From NCBI GenBank assembly GCA_905480565.1, contig CAJQQW010000380.1, positions 1 through 7,825 of the forward strand: 7,825 bases of DNA, given 5' to 3'. The notes beneath the pieces were generated by a model that saw only the letters and a program-made list of their open reading frames with translations, did no database searches and was not told the origin of the DNA. The translations under genes and the position numbers were made by a program. Shown here piece by piece: positions 1 to 7,090 of the stretch. The stretch comes from an uncultured Halioglobus sp. GTDB lineage: Bacteria > Pseudomonadota > Gammaproteobacteria > Pseudomonadales > Halieaceae. Each line of letters opens with the position of its first letter. Position 1 is the first letter of the stretch.

Positions 1-1355
<1,355 letters not shown>

Positions 1356-1359
1356 ACCA

Positions 1360-2487
1360 ATGAGTTCGCGTTGGCAGCTCAATCTCGACCGAGCGTCTTT
1401 TCTTGAGCAGTACTGGCAGCGCAGGCCTCTGCTGGTCAGGAGCGCTATTGAGGGATTTGAGCCACCGGTTGATGCCAATGAGCTCGCCGGCCTCGCTATG
1501 GAAGAGGATGTGGAGGCCAGGATTATCGAACAGCATAACGGTCGCTGGCACCTAGAGCACGGCCCGTTTTCTGATAACGCCTACCAGCGGCCTGCTTCAT
1601 GGACACTGTTGGTGCAATCTGTCGATCATTATATTCCCGGCGTCGAGGGTCTGCGGAGGATGATTGATTTCATACCCCAGTGGCGTGTAGACGATGTCAT
1701 GGTGAGTTACGCAGTAGATGGGGGCAGCGTCGGCCCTCACTATGACAACTATGATGTGTTTCTGCTTCAGGGTGAGGGCGAGCGCCTATGGCAGTTGGGG
1801 CAAACCTGTGATGAGTCCAGCCGCCTACTGCCTCACGATGAGCTGCGTATTCTGGATCAGTTCACCGTTGAGCAAGAATTTCTTTTGCAAAGAGGGGATA
1901 TGCTCTACATACCGCCAGGTCTCGCTCATTGGGGCGTCGCGCGAGGAGAATGCACGACTTTTTCACTTGGTTTCCGTGCTCCACGAATCGTAGATATGGT
2001 GTCACGATGGGCCGATCAGTTGGTCGACTCTTTAGGGGGCGGCGAGTTTTATCAGGATCCGGGACGAAATGCCTTGATCCGTCCTGGCGAGATTTCTGCT
2101 ACGGACATGCAAAGAGTTCGGGAAAAAATACGACACGCTCTGGAGTCGGTCAAAGATGAGCATTGGTTTGGCGAGTTGGTTACCGAACCCCGCAGCGAAC
2201 CCTCTCCGCTGGATGGCGATGCGAGAGCGTATTTAGGCAGTGGTTTTTCTCACGTAGACCTGTTGGCCCCCGCACGTCTGGCCTGGCAGCAACAACAGGG
2301 CAATACCGTACAGGTGTATGCCAACGGCGTCAGCCGACCGTTCGCAGCCGCAGTTATTCCCATTCTTGAACAACTGTGCGGAAACGGCTCGTTCCGGATG
2401 GAAAAATCAGAAAACAACAAAGAATTAAACGAACTATCGGCGCTTTTTCAATTCCTGCTTGAAACCGGTGTGATCCATGTCAGATGA
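1360..2487 (+). CDS. roxA: RoxA/YcfD-type 2-oxoglutarate-dependent ribosomal protein L16 arginine hydroxylase (JmjC cupin)
   Basis: Fe(II)/2-oxoglutarate oxygenase; the E. coli family member YcfD (RoxA) hydroxylates an arginine of ribosomal protein L16. The product is 375 residues, against 373 in E. coli. The ATG at 1360 is chosen because the protein then begins like YcfD (short start, then FLEQYWQRRPLL). The frame stays open upstream inside purB, but that part is unrelated. The JmjC cupin spans about residues 1-210. The iron triad is His127 and Asp129 in GPHYDNYDVF, and His190 in YIPPGLAHWG. Arg142 sits where I recall the 2-oxoglutarate-binding Arg of YcfD. Other family landmarks are ELAGLAMEE (41-49), HGPF (67-70) and FSLGFRAP (201-208). 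The remainder fits the helical dimerisation and winged-helix C-terminal part. No good Shine-Dalgarno is seen in the 4-nt gap after purB, so translation may be coupled. Its stop lies 11 nt inside the next gene. Confidence 0.93.
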   Translation: MSSRWQLNLDRASFLEQYWQRRPLLVRSAIEGFEPPVDANELAGLAMEEDVEARIIEQHNGRWHLEHGPFSDNAYQRPASWTLLVQSVDHYIPGVEGLRRMIDFIPQWRVDDVMVSYAVDGGSVGPHYDNYDVFLLQGEGERLWQLGQTCDESSRLLPHDELRILDQFTVEQEFLLQRGDMLYIPPGLAHWGVARGECTTFSLGFRAPRIVDMVSRWADQLVDSLGGGEFYQDPGRNALIRPGEISATDMQRVREKIRHALESVKDEHWFGELVTEPRSEPSPLDGDARAYLGSGFSHVDLLAPARLAWQQQQGNTVQVYANGVSRPFAAAVIPILEQLCGNGSFRMEKSENNKELNELSALFQFLLETGVIHVR

Positions 2488-2965
2488 GAGATATGCATCC
2501 GCGGTCGACTACCCAAAACCCTTTGATGCGTTTGCTGTGTCGCTTTGCCGCAGTGCGACTCGGTGTGTACGTATACTCAGCCCCTGTCTCGATCCGACTG
2601 TATTTAACACCGATGGCCTGACCAATGCTGTAAGCGCCCTCGCCAGGAATAGTCGTCAAACCGAGGTTCGCATTCTGGTAAGCGACACTCGTATGCTCTT
2701 CAGGAGCAGCCACAGACTCCTTGCGTTAGCGAGACGACTACCCAGCTCTGTTCCGTTGCGCACGCTGAAAGAGCATCCAGACTGGAACGACGAAACTGTG
2801 GTAATTCGGGATCATGACGGGCTCCTTTACAGGCAGGGCAAGGATCATTCTGGCGGCTTTTACGAACCCGATTCTCGCGCGGCAACGCGGCGCCACCTCG
2901 ATTTTTTCGATGCGTTATGGCGCTTGAGCGTGGAAGATCCAGAGCTTAGGTCCATGCGCCTCTAA
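2477..2965 (+). CDS. Conserved 162-aa protein, phospholipase D-like / DUF7931-type domain, function unknown
   Basis: The ATG at 2477 overlaps the roxA stop by 11 nt, and no strong ribosome binding site is visible, which suggests coupling to roxA. Function is not known. The order of elements (RCVRILSPCLDPTVF near 31-45, alternating strand and helix, VRILVSDTRMLF near 64-75, SHRLLALARRLPSSVPLR near 78-95, then a C-terminal DFFDALWRLSVEDPELR near 141-157) matches, from memory, a phospholipase D-like fold domain. That domain is often found at the C-terminus of GNAT acetyltransferases in Pseudomonas-related bacteria (I believe Pfam DUF7931). Here it stands alone, with no acetyltransferase domain. 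No HxK(x4)D catalytic motif is present, so phospholipase activity is not suggested. There is no signal peptide or membrane segment, so the product is likely cytosolic. It is probably a real gene: the reading frame is open throughout, arranged as an operon, with protein-like composition. The family assignment is moderate only. Confidence 0.72.
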   Translation: MSDERYASAVDYPKPFDAFAVSLCRSATRCVRILSPCLDPTVFNTDGLTNAVSALARNSRQTEVRILVSDTRMLFRSSHRLLALARRLPSSVPLRTLKEHPDWNDETVVIRDHDGLLYRQGKDHSGGFYEPDSRAATRRHLDFFDALWRLSVEDPELRSMRL

Positions 2966-3128
2966 AGGATATTGCCCACGCGTAAAAAATTTATGAGATG
3001 AGGCAGTCAATGTTCGTGGCCGTTTACTGATCGCTTCACCGATGATACTTAGCTTCATTGGAAACCATCGTTTCCGAAACAGAAAAAACCGCGCTAAGAA
3101 TAAAAACAGTTAGACCATAGCCCCCCAC
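2966..3128. other. Convergent intergenic spacer, no gene seen
   Basis: This is a 163-bp space between the 3' ends of the + strand roxA operon and the - strand citE-like gene. It is AT-richer than its flanks, with several A-runs (e.g. 2985-2990, 3083-3088, 3102-3106). No open frame of note, RNA gene or repeat of known type is seen. The only structure is the nested inverted repeat listed separately. Confidence 0.6.
3048..3098. repeat. Nested inverted repeat between convergent genes (possible weak bidirectional terminator)
   Basis: The inner stem GGAAAC (3060-3065) / GTTTCC (3070-3075) is perfect with a 4-nt loop, and can extend by two more pairs (one of them U-G) to 3058-3077. An outer pair CTTAGC (3048-3053) / GCTAAG (3093-3098) encloses it. 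On the + strand no T-run follows the hairpin. On the - strand the T-run (complement of 3083-3088) comes before the inner stem. It therefore does not fit a classic intrinsic terminator, although its place between convergent genes makes a transcription-ending role plausible. Confidence 0.35.
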
Positions 3129-4001
3129 TCAGGCCATTTGTTCGATCGCTTCCGCCAGCGCGAGTTGCCGCCGAGCTTCTTCTACGTGCAGATTTTCGAC
3201 GAGTCGCCCCTTGACCACAACGACTGCCTTACCCTGCGCTTGCGCTTCTTCAAAGCCAGCAATTATATCGCGCGCTGCAGTGATCTCCGCTGCGTCCGGC
3301 GCGAACGTGCCGTTGGTGACAGCAATTTGCTTGGGGTGTATCAGGCTTTTGCCATCGAAGCCAAGATCCCGCCCTTGCTCGCAGGAATAACGGAGCATTT
3401 CCTCGTCTTCGAGGTCCAGTTGTACGCCATCAATTATGGTCAATTCATGGGCCCGCGCAGCATACACGCAAAGGTTTAACGCGCCGATAAAGCCGAGGCG
3501 ATCACGGGTATGGCGAACGCGAGTATCTTTTGACAGGTCGGACGTGCCCATTACCATACCGACAACGCGAGGATGCGCTGCAGCGATTTCAGCGATATTC
3601 AGCATGCAATGAGGCGTTTCCGCCATCAGCCATATGTCAATATTCTTTGAGCAGCCAGCCCCATCAATGGCCGCGATGGCGTCGATAACATCGCTTGCAA
3701 AATTGATTTTGGGAATCAGTAGACCATCGGGGGCTGTCGCGAAGTCACTGACAGCAGCGATATCGTCATGCCCCCACTCGGTATCGAGTCCGTTAATCCT
3801 TACGATAAGCTCGCGATGGCCATAGCCGCCGTCCACCAGTGCCTTACCTATCTGCTCTCGTGCCAGTGCTTTGGCGTCGGGCGCCACGGCATCTTCCAGG
3901 TCGAGGATCAAGCCATCTGCAGGTAATGAGCGAGCCTTGTCCAAAGCCCGGGCATTGGACCCCGGCATATACAACAGAGAGCGGCGGGGTCTGATCTTCA
4001 T
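3129..4001 (-). CDS. HpcH/HpaI (CitE-like) malyl-CoA thioesterase or beta-methylmalyl-CoA lyase of the ethylmalonyl-CoA pathway
   Basis: Predicted cytosolic Mg-dependent C-C lyase / thioesterase of the CitE-like family. The candidate reactions are cleavage of beta-methylmalyl-CoA to glyoxylate and propionyl-CoA (Mcl1 type) or hydrolysis of (3S)-malyl-CoA to malate (Mcl2 type). The length of 290 residues and the general pattern look closer to the short Mcl2-type thioesterase than to Mcl1 (about 318 aa), but the sequence alone does not settle this. The start ATG (4001-3999) is chosen because AAGGAA lies 7 nt upstream; the frame continues further upstream but without family resemblance. Landmarks are RSLLYMPGSN (7-16), DGLILDLEDAVAP (29-41), Arg68 in VRINGLD, the likely metal ligands Glu128 (AETP) and Asp155 (GTSDLSKD), and GFDGKSLIHPKQI (214-226). 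One oddity is that the usual ETPLGM-like motif reads ETPHCM (128-133). The gene is divergent from the mcd-mch-ecm operon, which supports the pathway role. Confidence 0.88.
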   Translation of the reverse strand: MKIRPRRSLLYMPGSNARALDKARSLPADGLILDLEDAVAPDAKALAREQIGKALVDGGYGHRELIVRINGLDTEWGHDDIAAVSDFATAPDGLLIPKINFASDVIDAIAAIDGAGCSKNIDIWLMAETPHCMLNIAEIAAAHPRVVGMVMGTSDLSKDTRVRHTRDRLGFIGALNLCVYAARAHELTIIDGVQLDLEDEEMLRYSCEQGRDLGFDGKSLIHPKQIAVTNGTFAPDAAEITAARDIIAGFEEAQAQGKAVVVVKGRLVENLHVEEARRQLALAEAIEQMA

Positions 4002-4008
4002 GGTCCGA

Positions 4009-4014
4009 TTCCTT
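4009..4014 (-). promoter_or_regulatory. Ribosome binding site of the citE-like gene
   Basis: AAGGAA on the - strand, 7 nt before the ATG at 4001. It decides the start: the reading frame runs on to a potential start at 4073, but that one has no comparable site and adds 24 residues unlike the family. Confidence 0.75.
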
Positions 4015-4050
4015 TTATTAACCGTGTCGATGTCGGGTGCTGAGGCGCAC

Positions 4051-4080
4051 AGCATACAAAAGTGAGCGAACACCGGGCAA
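4051..4080 (-). promoter_or_regulatory. Weak candidate promoter for the citE-like gene
   Basis: Read on the - strand, TTGCCC (4080-4075, 4 of 6 to the sigma70 -35) is followed after 18 nt by TATGCT (4056-4051, 4 of 6 to the -10). The position is suitable, about 50 nt before the start codon. The match is poor enough that another promoter in this intergenic region is equally possible. Confidence 0.25.
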
Positions 4081-4087
4081 GATAAAC

Positions 4088-4123
4088 CAGTTAATTATTC
4101 GAGCCTTACAGTTGTTTATTCGA
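4088..4123. repeat. Two 15-bp direct repeats spaced 21 bp, candidate regulator sites
   Basis: CAGTTAATTATTCGA (4088-4102) and CAGTTGTTTATTCGA (4109-4123) match at 13 of 15 positions, and their starts are exactly 21 bp apart, i.e. two turns of the helix, so both would face the same side of the DNA. They lie in the divergent intergenic region; the second one carries the candidate -35 of mcd. This fits tandem binding of a transcription factor that could act on both directions. No known box is recognised. Confidence 0.5.
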
Positions 4124-4140
4124 CACTGAGCCACTAAAAT
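4112..4140 (+). promoter_or_regulatory. Candidate sigma70 promoter for mcd-mch-ecm
   Basis: TTGTTT (4112-4117, 3 of 6) and TAAAAT (4135-4140, 5 of 6 to TATAAT) are separated by the ideal 17 bp. The predicted start is near 4147, giving a leader of about 67 nt before the mcd ATG at 4214. The poor -35 overlapping a direct repeat is typical of an activator-dependent promoter, but that is inference. Confidence 0.42.
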
Positions 4141-4141
4141 T

Positions 4142-4163
4142 GTGGTTTGATTCATTGAACCAC
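4142..4163. promoter_or_regulatory. Interrupted palindrome over the predicted mcd transcription start (operator candidate)
   Basis: The perfect 6-bp arms GTGGTT (4142-4147) and AACCAC (4158-4163) flank a 10-bp centre that itself keeps a symmetric AT pair, so 8 of 11 positions per half are symmetric. The 22-bp size is typical for a dimeric repressor such as TetR or GntR types. It overlaps the predicted start site, where a repressor would block initiation. In RNA it could also form a hairpin near the 5' end of the leader. Confidence 0.45.
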
Positions 4164-4213
4164 GACCGCCATGTCGCGTCAGCCTCAAGGGCGTCTTATC
4201 AGGCATAACATCT

Positions 4214-5896
4214 ATGACTTTTCAATTCCCGGAACCAGACCATGCGCTGGGCCAGGCACATGCCGCTATCGCAGCACTTTCTACTCTGATTGACCAGGCT
4301 CTTACCGGTCTGAAGCCAATCGTCAGCGAAGACGGTAACCTTTCACCGTCAAAGTTGGACCGCCATCAGCTAGCCTGCTACGACATCGCCCTCTGCTGGT
4401 CCGAATGCACGGCAGCGAAGTTCATGCTGTCCCACGCTGAGCGGATCAAAGCCGAGGGTCCCTGCGAACTGTCCCTGCGGCTAACCGCGCTGTTTTGCGC
4501 TGAAACCCTGGCCGCTGTCCTTGGGCGTCTGCGCCTCCGCCCGGCCGATTACGGACTCGAGATGAAAGTTATCCTCGAGATAGAGGCCAGCGCAGCAATA
4601 GGCGGCTTTACTGCGACTCAGATGGCGTCAGCTAATATCGCGGAAATTGGCCGGCAACTGCAGGAGAACCAGGGCGACCTCGGTCCGGACTTACTGGGCG
4701 AACACCACACCATGATGCGCGATACGTTTCAACGTTTCACCGATGATGTGGTGATGCCGCTGGCGGAAAAAATTCATCGAGAAGACCTGATTATTCCCGA
4801 GACCATACTCGACCCCTTGCGGGAGATGGGGATGTTCGGCCTGTCTATACCCGAGAGCTACGGCGGCCTGCAGGAAAACGATGAGGAAGACACGCTGGGA
4901 ATGATCGTGGTGACCGAGGAGCTCTCAAGGGGCTCACTGGGCGGTGCCGGCAGCCTGATCACGCGCCCGGAAATTTTGTCCAGAGCGCTTCTCAAGGGCG
5001 GCACAGAAGTTCAAAAGCAGCATTGGCTGCCTCGCCTGGCTGTGGGTGACCCGTTATGCGCGGTTGCCGTCACAGAACCCAACTACGGCTCAGATGTCGC
5101 GGCGGTAAAACTTAAGGCGGAAGCAACTGAGGGTGGATGGACACTGAACGGGGCTAAAACGTGGTGTACTTTCGGCGGCAAGGCAGGTGTTCTTCTGGTC
5201 CTTGCCAGAACTAACGCCGACGCCGCGCTGGGGCATAGGGGGTTATCAATGTTTCTGGTTGAGAAACCCTCCAGCGATGGCCATGCATTCGAAGTCATCC
5301 AAGATAGCGGCGGTAAGCTGACAGGGCGAGCTATCGCTACTCTGGGCTATCGTGGCATGCATTCATTTGAGCTATTTTTCGATGATTTTTTTGTGCCAGC
5401 AAACAATATGTTGGGAGGCGCGGAAGGCGAAGGCAAGGGGTTTTACTACGCTATGGCAGGCTTCGCGGGCGGACGTATTCAAACAGCAGCCCGTGCGGTT
5501 GGGCTGATGAGAGCAGCGTTTGACAAGTCGCTTTCCTACGCCAGCGAACGGGTAGTATTCGGTAAACCGATTGGCAACTATCAGCTAACACAGGTCAAAC
5601 TGGCCTATATGGGCGCCCGACTGCTAGCCTGCCGACAAATTACTTATGATGTAGCCAAGCTAATGGACTCTGGTGAGGGCGACATGGAGGCGAGCGCGGC
5701 AAAAATCTTTGCAAGCAAGACTTCAGAATGGCTAACCCGGGAAGCGCTGCAAATTCATGGTGGCATGGGTTACGCTGAAGAAACACCGGTAAGCCGGTAT
5801 TTTGCTGATGCGCGCGTGCTGTCTATTTTTGAAGGAGCAGAGGAAACGTTAGCGCTGAAGGTAATCGCCAGGGCGCTTCTGGAAAAGGCGGCATAA
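4214..5896 (+). CDS. mcd: Methylsuccinyl-CoA dehydrogenase (FAD acyl-CoA dehydrogenase with long N-terminal domain)
   Basis: FAD enzyme oxidising (2S)-methylsuccinyl-CoA to mesaconyl-CoA in the ethylmalonyl-CoA pathway, passing electrons to ETF. It has 560 residues, well above ordinary acyl-CoA dehydrogenases (about 380) and close to the roughly 550 of known Mcd. The extra part is a helical N-terminal region of about 160 residues, as I remember for Mcd. The dehydrogenase core runs from about 165 to 560. It shows MGMFGLSIPESYGG (205-218), the FAD-site signature AVTEPNYGSD (285-294), GYRGMHSFELFFDDFFVP (378-395), QIHGGMGYAEETPVSRYFADAR (513-534 region), and IFEGAEET with Glu540 where the catalytic base of the MCAD class lies. 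The ATG at 4214 is kept because the N-terminal domain needs it, although the upstream Shine-Dalgarno is weak. It is first in an operon, 10 nt before mch. The pathway neighbours make this assignment much stronger than the fold alone. Confidence 0.9.
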   Translation: MTFQFPEPDHALGQAHAAIAALSTLIDQALTGLKPIVSEDGNLSPSKLDRHQLACYDIALCWSECTAAKFMLSHAERIKAEGPCELSLRLTALFCAETLAAVLGRLRLRPADYGLEMKVILEIEASAAIGGFTATQMASANIAEIGRQLQENQGDLGPDLLGEHHTMMRDTFQRFTDDVVMPLAEKIHREDLIIPETILDPLREMGMFGLSIPESYGGLQENDEEDTLGMIVVTEELSRGSLGGAGSLITRPEILSRALLKGGTEVQKQHWLPRLAVGDPLCAVAVTEPNYGSDVAAVKLKAEATEGGWTLNGAKTWCTFGGKAGVLLVLARTNADAALGHRGLSMFLVEKPSSDGHAFEVIQDSGGKLTGRAIATLGYRGMHSFELFFDDFFVPANNMLGGAEGEGKGFYYAMAGFAGGRIQTAARAVGLMRAAFDKSLSYASERVVFGKPIGNYQLTQVKLAYMGARLLACRQITYDVAKLMDSGEGDMEASAAKIFASKTSEWLTREALQIHGGMGYAEETPVSRYFADARVLSIFEGAEETLALKVIARALLEKAA

Positions 5897-5900
5897 GAGG
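5895..5900 (+). promoter_or_regulatory. Ribosome binding site of mch, overlapping the mcd stop
   Basis: AAGAGG begins in the mcd TAA stop and lies 6 nt before the GTG at 5907. It supports the GTG start and close coupling of the two genes. Confidence 0.7.
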
Positions 5901-5906
5901 CTACCC

Positions 5907-7079
5907 GTGGCAATTACTGTAAACTTACCTCCCCAACAGGAACTATCTCCGACACTAGACGTGGATTTAGAGCGAGTGCGGAGGCCGCAGTACGGTCGAT
6001 ATCTGGATGAACTTGAACCCGGGCAAACGTTTGAACACCCGCGCGGGTTTACCTTCACGCGAGGCAACATTCTGCTGTTCTCGCGCACTTTTATGCAAGC
6101 CAACCCACTCTATCTGAATGCCCAGTATGCCACTGAGCTCGGTTTCGCAGATCTGCCCGCTAGCCCGCAAATGGTCTTCAATGTTGTTCTCTCACTCGGC
6201 GTTCAAAACGATTCCGAAAAAGCCATTGCGAACCTTGGCTACTATGACGTGCAGTTTCTACGCCCGGTGTATCCCGGCGATACACTGCGAGCTTTTACGC
6301 GCGTACTGGAGCGTAAGGACCGCGGACCGGATAAACCTGGTATCGCGCGTATTCGCACGGTGGGCGTCAACCAGAACAATAGCGTCGTGCTGCAATATGA
6401 ACGCAAGGTCATGGTGGCCTGGCGCGGTGACCGATTGCCCACGACTCCGGCTGCCACCCCCTCAATGCCATTCCCTGGCGAGTCTTCGGCCCAGGTGGAG
6501 CTTCCACTCTCCGGGGCTGCAGTAACCGGGCTTCTCAGCGGGCCGAATACCGCTCTCGAAGACTACTCTTGCGGGGATATCATTGTGCACGCCAACGGTC
6601 GCTCCATTACCGAGGAGCACATGGCCCTTACTTATCTCGTAGGCAACAGTCACCCGTTGCATTTTGATGGAGAATACTCACGGTCGCTGAGTGGCAAAAT
6701 GAGCGGCGAGCCTATTGTATATGGTGGACTTGTATTTGCATGGCTTGAGGGGCTGGCAAGCAGGGATATCAGCGAACGTTCCGTCTGGGAGTTTGGCTTC
6801 ACAGAGGGCTATCACACCCAACCGGTCTTCGCAGGAGATACTATAGGCGCACTGAGCCGCGTCCTCGCGGTAGAGGAAGCTGCAGGCCTGCAAGGCTATG
6901 GTATCGTGACAACCCAATTGATAGGGGTGAAAAATTTGACGGCCGCCGCTGCACTCGACAAATATGCAGAGGATTTATTTATAAAAGAAGATAGCAAACG
7001 AGCTCTCGGCAAAGAAAAAATCAGCGATAAGATATTTGAAATCGAAAGGCGCCTCTTGCTGACGCGCCGATCTCAGTGA
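5907..7079 (+). CDS. mch: Mesaconyl-CoA hydratase, double-hotdog MaoC-like
   Basis: Predicted to hydrate mesaconyl-CoA to (2R,3S)-beta-methylmalyl-CoA. It has 390 residues, longer than the Rhodobacter enzyme (about 343 as I recall). The extra length is a leader of about 20-25 residues and a Lys/Glu-rich insertion near 350-375. The GTG start at 5907 is backed by AAGAGG 6 nt upstream, and no Met codon occurs in frame until residue 63. Domain 1 (about 28-175) carries GYYDVQFLRPVYPGDTL (111-127) and ends in VVLQYERKVMV. Domain 2 (about 215-390) carries SITEEHMALTYLVGNSHPLHFD (233-254), VYGGLVFAWLEGL and QPVFAGDT (305-312). The hydratase His252 is present in domain 2, but the usual hydratase Asp is Asn247, and domain 1 has Tyr69 in place of His. 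The same Asn is, from memory, seen in Mch. It lies 10 nt after mcd and 11 nt before ecm. MaoC family membership is sure; the exact substrate follows from context and resemblance. Confidence 0.88.
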   Translation: MAITVNLPPQQELSPTLDVDLERVRRPQYGRYLDELEPGQTFEHPRGFTFTRGNILLFSRTFMQANPLYLNAQYATELGFADLPASPQMVFNVVLSLGVQNDSEKAIANLGYYDVQFLRPVYPGDTLRAFTRVLERKDRGPDKPGIARIRTVGVNQNNSVVLQYERKVMVAWRGDRLPTTPAATPSMPFPGESSAQVELPLSGAAVTGLLSGPNTALEDYSCGDIIVHANGRSITEEHMALTYLVGNSHPLHFDGEYSRSLSGKMSGEPIVYGGLVFAWLEGLASRDISERSVWEFGFTEGYHTQPVFAGDTIGALSRVLAVEEAAGLQGYGIVTTQLIGVKNLTAAAALDKYAEDLFIKEDSKRALGKEKISDKIFEIERRLLLTRRSQ

Positions 7080-7083
7080 GGAA
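7078..7083 (+). promoter_or_regulatory. Ribosome binding site of ecm, overlapping the mch stop
   Basis: GAGGAA starts in the TGA stop of mch and stands 7 nt before the GTG at 7091. It favours that start over the in-frame GTG at 7076, which overlaps this site, and over the ATG at 7083, whose frame stops after three codons. Confidence 0.7.
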
Positions 7084-7090
7084 TGAACCG

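Noticed and set aside
3138..3479. 113-aa + strand frame opposite the citE-like gene
   Set aside because: Antisense shadow of a well-recognised HpcH/HpaI family gene.
4018..4206. 62-aa frame on the - strand upstream of the citE-like gene (possible leader peptide)
   Set aside because: It spans the direct repeats and palindrome, has no good ribosome binding site at its start, no attenuator-like structure follows it, and its composition looks random.
4002..4213. RamB/PccR-type TTTGCAAA boxes in the divergent control region
   Set aside because: Looked for by eye on both strands; no TTTGCAA or close variant pair is present.
6118..6525. 135-aa frame on the + strand inside mch
   Set aside because: Shadow frame of the conserved mch sequence, with Cys/Ser/Arg-rich composition unlike a real protein.
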